Shown here: positions 26,690 to 35,902 of the stretch, one piece after another
How the letters are laid out: the number at the start of each line of letters is the position of its first letter
Numbering within the stretch: position 1 is the stretch's first letter
From: Marmoricola sp. OAE513
Lineage (GTDB): Bacteria; Actinomycetota; Actinomycetes; Propionibacteriales; Nocardioidaceae
NCBI RefSeq assembly: GCF_040546585.1
Contig: NZ_JBEPOC010000001.1
Location: 2,604,001 to 2,668,000, forward strand
DNA length: 64,000 nt
Direction: 5' to 3'
Notes under the pieces: generated by a model
Seen by the model: only the letters and a program-made list of their open reading frames with translations
What the model was told of the DNA's origin: nothing
Databases searched by the model: none
Position numbers and translations under genes: made by a program

Positions 26690-28540
26690 TCAGTTCTCGT
26701 AGAGGCCGGCGATCTCGTCGGCGTAGTTCGTGTGCACGACGCGGCGCTTGAGCTTGAGCGTCGGGGTGAGCTCGGCGGACTCGGCAGTCCACTCGACGGG
26801 GAGCAGCTTCCACTTCTTGACCTGCTCGGGTCGCGAGAGCCGGTCGTTGGCCTTCTCCACGGCCTGCCCGACGATGCCGAGGATCGCCTCGTTCTGCGCC
26901 AGCGAGGCCAGGTTCGTGTCCTCGATGCCGAGCTTGCCGGCGATGACGGGCGCGATGTCCGGGTCCAGGGTGAGGATCGCGACGACGTACGGCTTGCCCT
27001 CGCCGAACGCGAGCGCGTGGCCGACCAGCGGGCTCTCCTTGAGCATGTTCTCGATGTTCGACGGCGCGATGTTCTTGCCGGCCGAGGTGATGATCAGCTC
27101 CTTCTTGCGGTCCACCACCTTCACGAAGCCGTCCTCGTCGATCTCGCCGATGTCGCCGGTGTGGACCCAGCCCTCGGCGTCGATCAGGTCGGCCGTCGCC
27201 TCCGGGTTCTTGTGGTAGCCCGAGGTGGTGACCGGACCGCGGGCGAGGATCTCGCCGTCCTCGGCGAGCTTCACCTCGATGCCCGGCTGCGCGCGGCCGA
27301 CGGTGCCGAGGCGGAAGGCTCCCGGGCCGCACGCGGTGACCGCGCCGCAGGTCTCGGTCATGCCGTAGATGTCGTAGATCGAGAAGCCGAGTCCGGCGAA
27401 GAACTTCGCGGTCTCCAGCGGCATCGGCGCCGAGGCGCTGCCGGCCCAGGCGACCCGCTCGAGACCGAGCATCGACTTCATCGGCGTCAGCACGGCAGCG
27501 TTGACGGCGTCGAACTTCGCCTGCAGCTCAGGGCTCGTCGTGCTGCCGTACTGGAGCGACTCGACGTACTCCAGGCCGACGGCCATGGCGTCGGCGACGG
27601 CCTGCTTCTTGGTCTCGTCGGTCTCCATCGCGAGCAGGCCGTTGATGCCCGTCTGGATCTTCTCCCACACGCGCGGGACCCCGAAGAACCGCGTCGGCTT
27701 CACCTCGCCGAGGGCGCCGACCAGCTGCGCCGGGTCGGCGATCAGGTGCAGGTGCGCACCCATGACCTGCGGCAGGTAGATGCCGAGCACCCGCTCGGCG
27801 ATGTGCGCGTAGGGGAGGTAGGAGACGGTGATCAGGTCCTCGTCCGCGCTGGCACCCACGGTCTTGTCGGTGCTGGCCACCTCGAAGAGCACGTTGTGGT
27901 GGCTGATCACGACGCCCTTCGGGTTCCCGGTGGTGCCGGAGGTGTAGAGGATCGTCGCGGGGTCGTCGAGCGCGATGGCCTGCCAGCGCTTGTCGATCTC
28001 GTCGGCGAGCTCGGCGCGCAGCGACTGGCCGCGCTTGACCAGGTCGTCCCAGGTGATGGCACCGGCCGGAGCAGCGGTCGGGTCGATGACGACGACCTGC
28101 TTCGGTGCGGACTCCGCAAGCGCCTCGGACCAGCGCGCGACGTGGTCGGCGTTCTCCAGGATCACCACCGACGGCGTCGAGTGGCCCGCGACGTAGGCGA
28201 CCTGGCTGGGGGAGAGGGTGTTGTAGATCGACATCCCGACCGCGCCCGCGTGCATGGCGCCGATGTCGGCGAGGATGTGCTCGGTCCGGTTGGACGCCAT
28301 GATGGCGACCCGGTCGCCGGGCTCGACGCCGAGGTCGATCAGGGCAGCCGCGACCTCCAGGCCCTGCTCGCGCAGCTGCGCCCAGGACAGGGTCCGCCAC
28401 CCAGCGCCCTCGATGCCGACCTTGTCGGAGTACGCCGGGGCGTCGCCGAGGCGCGCGACCGTGTCGGCGAAGGCGTGGGCGATGTTGCGGCCGGCGATCT
28501 GCGCATCGATCTCGCTGCGCTCGGTGAGGACGTCGGTCAT
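26690..28540 (-). CDS. Long-chain acyl-CoA ligase (FadD-type)
   Basis: 616 residues from ATG at 28540 with AGGAG 8 bases upstream. AMP-binding enzyme: phosphate loop ILYTSGTTGNPKG, gate region YGMTETCGAVT, ADP/AMP motif GWVHTGDIGEIDEDGF and the C-terminal KKELIITSAGKNI. It adenylates a fatty acid and forms the CoA thioester at the membrane or in cytosol. Length and YLPYAHIAERV fit long-chain FadD15-like enzymes. It lies downstream of two acyl-CoA dehydrogenases that would act on its product. A hairpin at 28593-28617 sits between it and the upstream gene and may lower its transcription. Confidence 0.9.
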   Translation of the reverse strand: MTDVLTERSEIDAQIAGRNIAHAFADTVARLGDAPAYSDKVGIEGAGWRTLSWAQLREQGLEVAAALIDLGVEPGDRVAIMASNRTEHILADIGAMHAGAVGMSIYNTLSPSQVAYVAGHSTPSVVILENADHVARWSEALAESAPKQVVVIDPTAAPAGAITWDDLVKRGQSLRAELADEIDKRWQAIALDDPATILYTSGTTGNPKGVVISHHNVLFEVASTDKTVGASADEDLITVSYLPYAHIAERVLGIYLPQVMGAHLHLIADPAQLVGALGEVKPTRFFGVPRVWEKIQTGINGLLAMETDETKKQAVADAMAVGLEYVESLQYGSTTSPELQAKFDAVNAAVLTPMKSMLGLERVAWAGSASAPMPLETAKFFAGLGFSIYDIYGMTETCGAVTACGPGAFRLGTVGRAQPGIEVKLAEDGEILARGPVTTSGYHKNPEATADLIDAEGWVHTGDIGEIDEDGFVKVVDRKKELIITSAGKNIAPSNIENMLKESPLVGHALAFGEGKPYVVAILTLDPDIAPVIAGKLGIEDTNLASLAQNEAILGIVGQAVEKANDRLSRPEQVKKWKLLPVEWTAESAELTPTLKLKRRVVHTNYADEIAGLYEN

Positions 28541-28592
28541 GGCGGTCTCCTGGTGTGTGGCGGGGGTCACAGTCTCTTACGGGCGTGAACGT

Positions 28593-28617
28593 CCCGGGAA
28601 GGGCCCGGGTTCCCGGG
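28593..28617 (-). terminator. Intra-operon hairpin between acyl-CoA dehydrogenase and ligase genes
   Basis: CCCGGGAA and TTCCCGGG are perfect 8-base arms around a 9-base GC-rich loop, just after the dehydrogenase stop at 28622. Could be a terminator or a partial attenuator/processing site, as the following ligase gene runs in the same direction. Confidence 0.6.
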
Positions 28618-28621
28618 ATTC

Positions 28622-29812
28622 CTAGTAGCTCTTCGGCAGGCCGAGCATCGACGTACCGATGTGGGCCAGCACCAGCTGCTCGGAGACCGGGATGTTCTTG
28701 CCGATCCGGGCGTCGCGGAACATCCGCTCGATCGGGTACTCCTTGGAGTACGCCATGCCGCCGAGCGTCTGGAACGCCTGGTCGGCTGCCTCCCAGGCGA
28801 CCTGGGCGCCGCTCAGCTTGGCGACGTTGGCCTCGTTGCCGCACATCTGGCCCTGGTCGAAGAGCCAGGCGGCCTTGTAGGTCATCAGCCGGGCCATCTC
28901 GGTCTTCGCCTTGATCTGGGCGAGCGGGAACTGGATCGCCTGGTTCGAGCCGATCGGACGGCCGAAGACCTCGCGCTCGCGGGCGTACTTCGCCGCCACG
29001 TCGAGGGCGGCGTCCGCCGAGCCGACACCGCCGGCGGCGGCCAGGATGCGTTCGGGGTTGAGGACGTCCCAGAGGACACCGAAGCCCTTGTCGACCTCGC
29101 CGAGGACGTTCTCGGCCGGCACCCGGACGTTGTCGAAGAAGACCTGCGAGGACTGCAGGATGTTGCTGCCCATCTTCGGGATGGGCGTGTAGGACAGCGT
29201 GCCCGCGGCGAGCGCCTCCTTGACGTTGACCAGGAAGAGGGTGAAGCCGTGGGTGCGGTTGCCGCCCGCCTCCTTGGCCTCGGCGGCCGGGACCGTGCGG
29301 GTGACCGCGACCATCCAGTCGGCGCGCTCGACGTTGGAGATCCAGACCTTCTGGCCCTTGATCAGGAAGTCGTCCCCGTCACGGCGGGCCTGGGTCGTGA
29401 TCTCGATGGCGTTCGAGCCGGCGTCCGGCTCGGTGAGCGCGAAGGAGAACTGGATGTCGCCGGAGGCGAGCCCCGGCAGGATGCGCTCCTTCTGCTCCTG
29501 CGTCCCGTGCCGGACCAGCGTCATCGCGCCGAAGCCAGGAGTGGTCACGTAGATGAAGGTGCCCTGGGTGCCGCCCGACGCGCACAGGGTGTCGTTGGCG
29601 ACCGCGAGCTCGAGGAGGCCCTGCCCGCCTCCGCCGTACTCCTCGGGGATGCAGAGGCCCAGCCATCCGCCGTCGCCGAGGTCCTTGAAGACCTCGTCGG
29701 GGAAGCGGTGCTCCTCCTCGCAGCGGGACCAGTAGGCGTTGTCGTACTTGGCAGCAACCGCGGCCACGCCGTCACGGACGGCGATCGCGGACTCGGGCAG
29801 GTTGAAGTCCAT
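28622..29812 (-). CDS. Acyl-CoA dehydrogenase
   Basis: 396 residues, ATG at 29812 behind GAGGAA (6 bases). FAD flavoprotein of the acyl-CoA dehydrogenase family: FALTEPDAGSNA for FAD/substrate binding, IKGQKVWISNVERAD, and FQTLGGMAYSKEYPIERMFRDARI near the C terminus. Would introduce the alpha-beta double bond into an acyl-CoA and pass electrons to ETF. Follows a second acyl-CoA dehydrogenase by 45 bases in the same direction. The two are only moderately similar, suggesting different chain lengths or branched/cyclic substrates or a heteromeric enzyme; which is not clear. Confidence 0.9.
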   Translation of the reverse strand: MDFNLPESAIAVRDGVAAVAAKYDNAYWSRCEEEHRFPDEVFKDLGDGGWLGLCIPEEYGGGGQGLLELAVANDTLCASGGTQGTFIYVTTPGFGAMTLVRHGTQEQKERILPGLASGDIQFSFALTEPDAGSNAIEITTQARRDGDDFLIKGQKVWISNVERADWMVAVTRTVPAAEAKEAGGNRTHGFTLFLVNVKEALAAGTLSYTPIPKMGSNILQSSQVFFDNVRVPAENVLGEVDKGFGVLWDVLNPERILAAAGGVGSADAALDVAAKYAREREVFGRPIGSNQAIQFPLAQIKAKTEMARLMTYKAAWLFDQGQMCGNEANVAKLSGAQVAWEAADQAFQTLGGMAYSKEYPIERMFRDARIGKNIPVSEQLVLAHIGTSMLGLPKSY

Positions 29813-29857
29813 GGAGTTCCTCGTTGTCGGTTGGGGCGTGCCGCGGTTGCTGGGTGA

Positions 29858-30997
<1,140 letters not shown>

Positions 30998-31049
30998 GGG
31001 GCTGGGTCGGCCTCTCGGGGTTGGGTACTGCTCGCGATGGTGACAACGC

Positions 31050-31137
31050 AACTGTTACAGCAATACTGTCACGATACAAGAGCCCTGTGACCTCGGCCAC
31101 GAAGTGCTCCCCAAACCTGCCAGTTCTACTGTTACAG
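31050..31137. promoter_or_regulatory. Divergent MerR/acyl-CoA dehydrogenase control region with repeated operators
   Basis: Two copies of the palindrome CTGTTACAG occur at 31052-31060 and 31129-31137. The first continues as GTTACAG-N5-CTGTCAC (31054-31072), the same layout as the perfect repeat at 16239-16263. The first site is about 55 bases before the dehydrogenase ATG, the second about 50 bases before the MerR GTG, so each gene has one. A further CTGTGAC lies near 31084. Confidence 0.75.
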
Positions 31138-31188
31138 TCGCACGGTGCCAGTCCCGGCACAGCCCGCCGCACCCGGTAAGGAGACGTC

Positions 31189-31938
31189 GTGAGCGCGTCG
31201 CGCACCGAAGAGCCGGCTGACTCGCCGACGGACTCCGTCGAGGCGTCGTACACCGTCGACGAGCTCGCCTCGATCACCGGGATGACCGTCCGGACCACCC
31301 GCTACTACGCCGGACTGGGGCTGCTGCCGCCGCCGATGCGACGCGGCCGGATGGCCTACTACTCCGCCCAGCACCGCGCCCGCCTCGAGCTGATCCGCGC
31401 GCTGCAGGACCACGGTTTCACCCTCGCCGCGATCGAGAAGTACCTCGCGAAGATCCCCGCCGACGCGTCGGTCGAGGACCTCGCCGTCCAGCGCGCGATG
31501 CTCACCAGCTGGAAGACCGGCGGCCACGAGGTGGTCACCCGGCGCCAGCTCGAGTCCCGCGCCGGTCGCAAGCTCGACGACGACGCGCTGGCCCGTCTGG
31601 TCGCGACCATGTCGATCGACGAGGTCGAGGACGGCCGCTACGAGATCCTTCCTGCGTTCTCCGTCGGCCTGCAGGTGCTCGACCTGCCGATCCCGGTCGA
31701 CTCGATGGTGGCCGCCGGCGTGGCGATCAACCGGCACATGGAGGAGCTGGCCGACGAGCTCACCGCCGTGCTCAAGGACCAGGTCCTGACGCCGTACCTG
31801 GAGAGCCCGAAGACCGAGGCCGACAAGGCCGAGTTCGAGCACACGATGGCGCGGCTGCGCCAGCTGACGCTCGAGGCCGTGGTGAGCGGGTTCCAGCGGG
31901 CGGCGAACCAGGTGATCACGCGCTCGCTTTCGCGGTGA
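31189..31938 (+). CDS. MerR-family transcriptional regulator
   Basis: 249 residues, GTG start at 31189 with AAGGAG 5 bases upstream. N-terminal MerR helix-turn-helix: YTVDELASITGMTVRTTRYY, then LGLLPPPMRRGRMAYYS and the second helix pair ending IEKYLAKIP. The C-terminal 150 residues form an effector domain without the Cys cluster of metal-sensing members. Divergent from the acyl-CoA dehydrogenase/ligase operon and separated from it by shared operator copies, so it is the probable local regulator and autoregulator. Effector probably a CoA thioester or fatty-acid-like ligand (inference). Confidence 0.88.
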   Translation: MSASRTEEPADSPTDSVEASYTVDELASITGMTVRTTRYYAGLGLLPPPMRRGRMAYYSAQHRARLELIRALQDHGFTLAAIEKYLAKIPADASVEDLAVQRAMLTSWKTGGHEVVTRRQLESRAGRKLDDDALARLVATMSIDEVEDGRYEILPAFSVGLQVLDLPIPVDSMVAAGVAINRHMEELADELTAVLKDQVLTPYLESPKTEADKAEFEHTMARLRQLTLEAVVSGFQRAANQVITRSLSR

Positions 31939-31954
31939 CGCGGAGATGCGGTGT

Positions 31955-32015
31955 CGGTTTCACGCCTGCTGGCGTGAAACCGGCAGGGCAGCCCGTTGCA
32001 TCGGGCTGCCCTGCC
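31955..32015. terminator. Tandem bidirectional hairpins between MerR and PspC genes
   Basis: Two perfect stem-loops touch each other: 31955-31982 (12-bp stem, loop TGCT) and 31982-32015 (14-bp stem, loop TTGCAT). They lie between convergent genes, 17 bases after the MerR stop and 23 bases after the PspC stop, and can end transcription from both sides. Confidence 0.88.
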
Positions 32016-32037
32016 AGTTTCGTGCACCTGAGTGAGC

Positions 32038-32247
32038 TCAGGCCATCGGCGTGATCGCCCAGGCGACGAGGTACGCGATCACGGTGGCGGGGAACCCGAC
32101 GACCAGGGCGATGACCAGGGCGACGCGGACCAGAGTGGGGTCGACCCCGAAGTAGCGGGCCAGGCCTCCGCAGACGCCGGCGACCATCTTGTCGTCGGTC
32201 GCGCGGGTCAGGCGCTTGGGCTCGGGAGTGCTCTCGGCGTAGTTCAT
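32038..32247 (-). CDS. Small PspC-domain membrane protein
   Basis: 69 residues, essentially a PspC domain alone: LTRATDDKMVAGVCGGLARYF, then VDPTLVRVALVIALVVGFPATVIAYLVAWAITP, with one long hydrophobic region. PspC domains take part in envelope-stress sensing. The start overlaps the preceding gene by 4 bases. Third gene of a three-gene unit (33880 to 32038) whose first member has the same domain. Confidence 0.85.
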   Translation of the reverse strand: MNYAESTPEPKRLTRATDDKMVAGVCGGLARYFGVDPTLVRVALVIALVVGFPATVIAYLVAWAITPMA

Positions 32248-32597
32248 GACTCGTCCTTCTCGTTGATGACCAGGGTGTCATCGGGGACCGCCTGGGTCGG
32301 AATGGTCTGGGTGGGTTCGACGACCTCGGTCTCGGCTGCCGTGACCTCGCTGGCTTCCACGGCTGCTGCGCGGGCCGCGGCCAGGCGCTCCTTGGCGCGG
32401 CGCTGGTTCACGACGCTGGCCGCGAGGCCGATGATCCCGGCGCCGATCAGCACCACCGGGAAGCCGGCGGCGAGGTCGGAGACGTCCTTGTCGTTCGCCT
32501 CGCCGATCCACCAGATCGCTGCGATGCCGGAGAAGACCAGGCCGAAGACCAGGTGGACCACGCCCAAGGGGCGGTTGCTGCTGTTGTTGTCGTTCAT
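32244..32597 (-). CDS. Small membrane protein of the PspC operon
   Basis: 117 residues with two membrane helices (about 10-30 and 43-62) and a charged cytoplasmic tail rich in Ala, Glu and Thr. No known domain recognised. It overlaps both neighbours by 4 bases, so it is made together with the two PspC-domain proteins and probably belongs to the same envelope-stress module. Confidence 0.75.
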   Translation of the reverse strand: MNDNNSSNRPLGVVHLVFGLVFSGIAAIWWIGEANDKDVSDLAAGFPVVLIGAGIIGLAASVVNQRRAKERLAAARAAAVEASEVTAAETEVVEPTQTIPTQAVPDDTLVINEKDES

Positions 32598-33880
32598 CGT
32601 CGCTCCACGGTGATCTGGCCGACCCGGACGTCCAGGTCCAGCTCGAGGGGGCTTGCGGTGCTGGCCGGTACGCCGACCAAGCGCTTCTCGCGGGAGACCT
32701 CGAAGCCACCGCCGTCGTACCCGGGGATGTTGATCCCGCCGGCGAAGCCCAGGTCGGCCTCGATGTCGACGTTCAGGCTCTTCGGCACGATCACCCGGAT
32801 CTCGCCGGCGTTGAGGCGCATCCTGATCTCGCGACCGGCCAGGTTCTCCGGGTCCGCGACGTCGGTCAGGTCGACGACGATCTCGCCGAAGTGCACCCGG
32901 TAGCTCGACGGGACCGCCGCGGCACTCGTCGGGTTGTCCTCGAGCTGACGGCTGTCGTCGAAGTTGAACGAGCCGAGCACGGTGGCGGCGCTGAGGGCCG
33001 TCGTCGAGGCGATGCCGAGGAGAATGAGGCCACCCGGGCGCCCGACGAACGAGCCGACCAGCAGCATCACACCGGTGATGGCCAGTGCCGTGGCCGGGTA
33101 GACGCCGGCGTGCACGTCGTGCGAGCCGTCGATGATCCCGACGACGCCCAGGGCGATGGCGATCAGGGCGAGCGTCGGCCAGAACCAGAGGATCCCGGTG
33201 CGCTTGGGGTGCGGCGGCAGGATCGGCGGCGCGATCACGGGCGGCTGGTACGCCGGCGGCCGGTAGTCAGCCCCGTAGCTGGGCGCAGCGGCTTCCTCGC
33301 CCGGCTGGATCCACCCGGTGTAGGAGGACCCGACGTACGAACGGCCTTCGGTGTAGTCGTGCTCGGGGGCGTGCGGCATCGGGGGCACCGGAGGCGCGCC
33401 CGCTCCGGCGCGCTTCTCGGCCCGGCGGTCGCGAGCGATCATGATCACGCCGATGACCACCGCCACGCCGGCGATCGGAAAGCCGGCGTTGAACCCGCTG
33501 AAGGAGTCACTGACGGCCAGCAGGACCGCGATGCCGGCGGCGGCGAGCAGCAGGATCTTGCGGGCGTCGCTGCCGGTCCTGATCGCTGCCTTCTCGCTGC
33601 CCTCCTCGGGCACGAACGCCCAACAGACGGCGTAGACGAGGACGCCGGCGCCACCGAACAGGGTGAGGACGGCGAGCAGGACCCGGATGACGGTCGGGTC
33701 GACGTTGAAGTGCCGACCGAGGCCGCCGGCGACACCGGCGATGTAGCGGTCGGAGACGCTGCGGCGCAGCCGGTCCAGGTCCTGGTGCGGCGGCGGCAGC
33801 TGCTGGTGCGTTGCCGGCGGGGGCTCGGCCTGGGTCTGGCCGGTGCCCGAGTCGTGAGGAGTCGTGTTCATGTCATCCAT
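32594..33880 (-). CDS. PspC-domain protein with LiaF-like C terminus
   Basis: 428 residues; ATG at 33880 with GGAG 8 bases before. N-terminal Pro/Gln-rich cytosolic segment, a PspC domain (VSDRYIAGVAGGLGRHFNVDP near residue 40), several membrane helices to about residue 310, and a beta-rich C-terminal domain (MRLNAGEIRVIVPKSLNVDI and LDVRVGQITVERR) resembling LiaF/DUF2154-type cell-wall stress proteins. Divergent from a sensor kinase that also starts with a PspC domain, with 113 bases between. Likely an accessory regulator that holds the kinase in check, as LiaF does for LiaS (inference). Confidence 0.82.
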   Translation of the reverse strand: MDDMNTTPHDSGTGQTQAEPPPATHQQLPPPHQDLDRLRRSVSDRYIAGVAGGLGRHFNVDPTVIRVLLAVLTLFGGAGVLVYAVCWAFVPEEGSEKAAIRTGSDARKILLLAAAGIAVLLAVSDSFSGFNAGFPIAGVAVVIGVIMIARDRRAEKRAGAGAPPVPPMPHAPEHDYTEGRSYVGSSYTGWIQPGEEAAAPSYGADYRPPAYQPPVIAPPILPPHPKRTGILWFWPTLALIAIALGVVGIIDGSHDVHAGVYPATALAITGVMLLVGSFVGRPGGLILLGIASTTALSAATVLGSFNFDDSRQLEDNPTSAAAVPSSYRVHFGEIVVDLTDVADPENLAGREIRMRLNAGEIRVIVPKSLNVDIEADLGFAGGINIPGYDGGGFEVSREKRLVGVPASTASPLELDLDVRVGQITVERR

Positions 33881-33993
33881 CGTGGTTCTCCGGAGGGGTG
33901 ATTCCTATCGGGGACCACCCTGGTTCTGGGTCAGGGGTCCGTCTCGGGGTCTCACCTGATGTCCGACGGCGTTCCGGATGCCACGATGGATCC

Positions 33994-35268
33994 ATGACCG
34001 GCACCGCGACTCCTCCTGCGCCCGTGCGCAAGGCGTATCGGAACGCCGACGAGGGCGTGGTCGGCGGCGTCGCTGCCGGCCTGGCCGAGCACCTCGGGAT
34101 GGCGGTCTCGACGGTCCGGATCGGCTTCATCGCGGCCACCGTGATCGGCGGTTTCGGCGTGATGTTCTACGCCGCGTTGTGGATGGTGCTCCCGGTCCAG
34201 CGGCACTTCGACGACGCGGCGCCCGGGCTCGCCGCGGTCGACCGGCAGGGCAAGCGCCCGCGCCGGATGCTCAAGCTCGCCGACTACGGTCCGCTGATCG
34301 CGCTGGGCGCGCTCGGTCTGGGCATCTGCCTGTTGCTCGCCATGGTGAGCGGGCGGGGCCAGTTCCTCGTCCCCGTCCTGCTCGCCGTCGGTGGCGTCGC
34401 GGTGCTGTGGCGCCAGGCCGACGAGGCGCAGCGCGAGCGCTGGGTCGACTCCACCGGCCGGATCAGCCTGATCCGGGTCGTCGTCGGGGACGGCGGCCCG
34501 GCGCCGTACCTGCGCCTGGTCATCGGCGTGCTCATGGTCGGCTCGGCGATCATCGGCGTCTCCGTCGGCGGCGGAGGCTGGGGTGCCGTCCGCGACGTCG
34601 GCGTGGCGACGGCGCTGGGGCTGCTCGGCATCGCGCTGATCACCGGCCCGTGGCTGATCCGGTTGACCTCCGACCTCGGCGAGGAGCGTGCCGAGCGGAT
34701 CCGGTCCCAGGAGCGGGCCGACGTCGCTGCGCACCTGCACGACTCCGTGCTGCAGACGCTGACCCTGATCCAGAAGTCCGCCGGCGACCCGTCCGCCGTC
34801 GCGCGGCTGGCACGCGCCCAGGAGCGAGACCTGCGTTCCTGGCTCTTCGACTCCGCCGGCGGGGACACCACCACGTTGGCGGTCGCGCTGCGTGCCCTGG
34901 GAGGCGAGGTGGAGGACGCGTACGGCGTCCCGGTCGAGGTGGTCTGCGTGGGCGACCGGACCGTCACCGAGGACCTGCGTGCGCTGGTCCTCGCCACCCG
35001 CGAGGCGGTCGTGAACGCGGCCCGGCACTCCGGGGCGGCCAAGGTCGACGTGTACGCCGAGGCGACCGCCCGGACGATCGAGATCTTCGTGCGCGACCGC
35101 GGTACCGGCTTCGACCTGGACAGCGTGGCGAGCGACCGGCACGGCGTCCGTGACAGCATCATCGAACGGATGCGCCGGCACGGTGGCACTGCGGAGATCC
35201 GCAGCACCCCGGGCTCGGGCACCGAGGTCCGCCTGACCCAACCGACGGGAAGTGACTCGCATGGCTAG
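33994..35268 (+). CDS. PspC-domain sensor histidine kinase
   Basis: 424 residues from ATG at 33994. A PspC domain (EGVVGGVAAGLAEHLGM) occupies the N terminus, then about four more membrane helices to residue 220, a HisKA_3 dimerisation helix with the phosphorylated His249 in HLHDSVLQTL, and an HATPase domain (NAARHSGAAK, FVRDRGTGFDL). This is the LiaS/DesK-like class paired with LuxR-type regulators. The next gene overlaps by 8 bases. Probable input: membrane or cell-wall stress sensed through the PspC segment. Confidence 0.9.
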   Translation: MTGTATPPAPVRKAYRNADEGVVGGVAAGLAEHLGMAVSTVRIGFIAATVIGGFGVMFYAALWMVLPVQRHFDDAAPGLAAVDRQGKRPRRMLKLADYGPLIALGALGLGICLLLAMVSGRGQFLVPVLLAVGGVAVLWRQADEAQRERWVDSTGRISLIRVVVGDGGPAPYLRLVIGVLMVGSAIIGVSVGGGGWGAVRDVGVATALGLLGIALITGPWLIRLTSDLGEERAERIRSQERADVAAHLHDSVLQTLTLIQKSAGDPSAVARLARAQERDLRSWLFDSAGGDTTTLAVALRALGGEVEDAYGVPVEVVCVGDRTVTEDLRALVLATREAVVNAARHSGAAKVDVYAEATARTIEIFVRDRGTGFDLDSVASDRHGVRDSIIERMRRHGGTAEIRSTPGSGTEVRLTQPTGSDSHG

Positions 35269-35902
35269 GCGCAGCGTCGTGATCGTCGACGACCACGCGA
35301 TGTTCCGGGCGGGCGTGCGCGCCGAGCTCGGTGATGCGGTCGAGGTGATCGCCGAGGCCGCCAACGTCGACGAAGCCGTCGCCGCGGTGCTCGCCGGCCA
35401 GCCGGAGGTGGTCCTGCTCGACGTCCACCTGCCCGGCGGTGGTGGCGCCGAGGTCATCCGTCGTACGGCGGGCAAGGCCGTCGACACCAAGTTCCTCGCT
35501 CTGAGCGTCTCCGACGCCGCGGAGGACGTGATCGGCACGATCCGCTCGGGGGCGCGCGGGTACGTCACCAAGTCGATCACCGGCGAGGAGCTCGTCGACG
35601 CGATCGACCGGGTCGCCGCCGGGGACGCGGTGTTCTCGCCGCGGCTGGCGGGCTTCGTGCTGGACGCGTTCGCCGGCACGATCGAGGTCGCCGCCGTCGA
35701 CGAGGACCTGGACCGGCTCACCGACCGGGAGCGCGAGGTGATGCGGTTGATCGCCCGCGGCTACTCCTACAAGGAGGTCGCCGGCGAGCTGTTCATCTCG
35801 ATCAAGACCGTCGAGACCCACATGGGCTCGGTGCTGCGGAAGCTCCAGCTGAGCTCGCGGCACGAGCTCACGCGGTGGGCTTCCGAGCGCAGGCTCCTCT
35901 AG
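35261..35902 (+). CDS. LuxR/NarL-family response regulator
   Basis: 213 residues from ATG at 35261 (GGGAAG upstream; a GTG at 35252 is an alternative). Receiver domain with the acidic pair DD at 10-11, phospho-acceptor Asp54 in VVLLDVHLP and Lys in GYVTKS. C-terminal LuxR helix-turn-helix: LTDREREVMRLIARGYSYKE then ISIKTVETHMGSVLRKL. Partner of the overlapping PspC sensor kinase. Its stop overlaps the convergent prfC stop by 4 bases. Confidence 0.92.
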   Translation: MARRSVVIVDDHAMFRAGVRAELGDAVEVIAEAANVDEAVAAVLAGQPEVVLLDVHLPGGGGAEVIRRTAGKAVDTKFLALSVSDAAEDVIGTIRSGARGYVTKSITGEELVDAIDRVAAGDAVFSPRLAGFVLDAFAGTIEVAAVDEDLDRLTDREREVMRLIARGYSYKEVAGELFISIKTVETHMGSVLRKLQLSSRHELTRWASERRLL

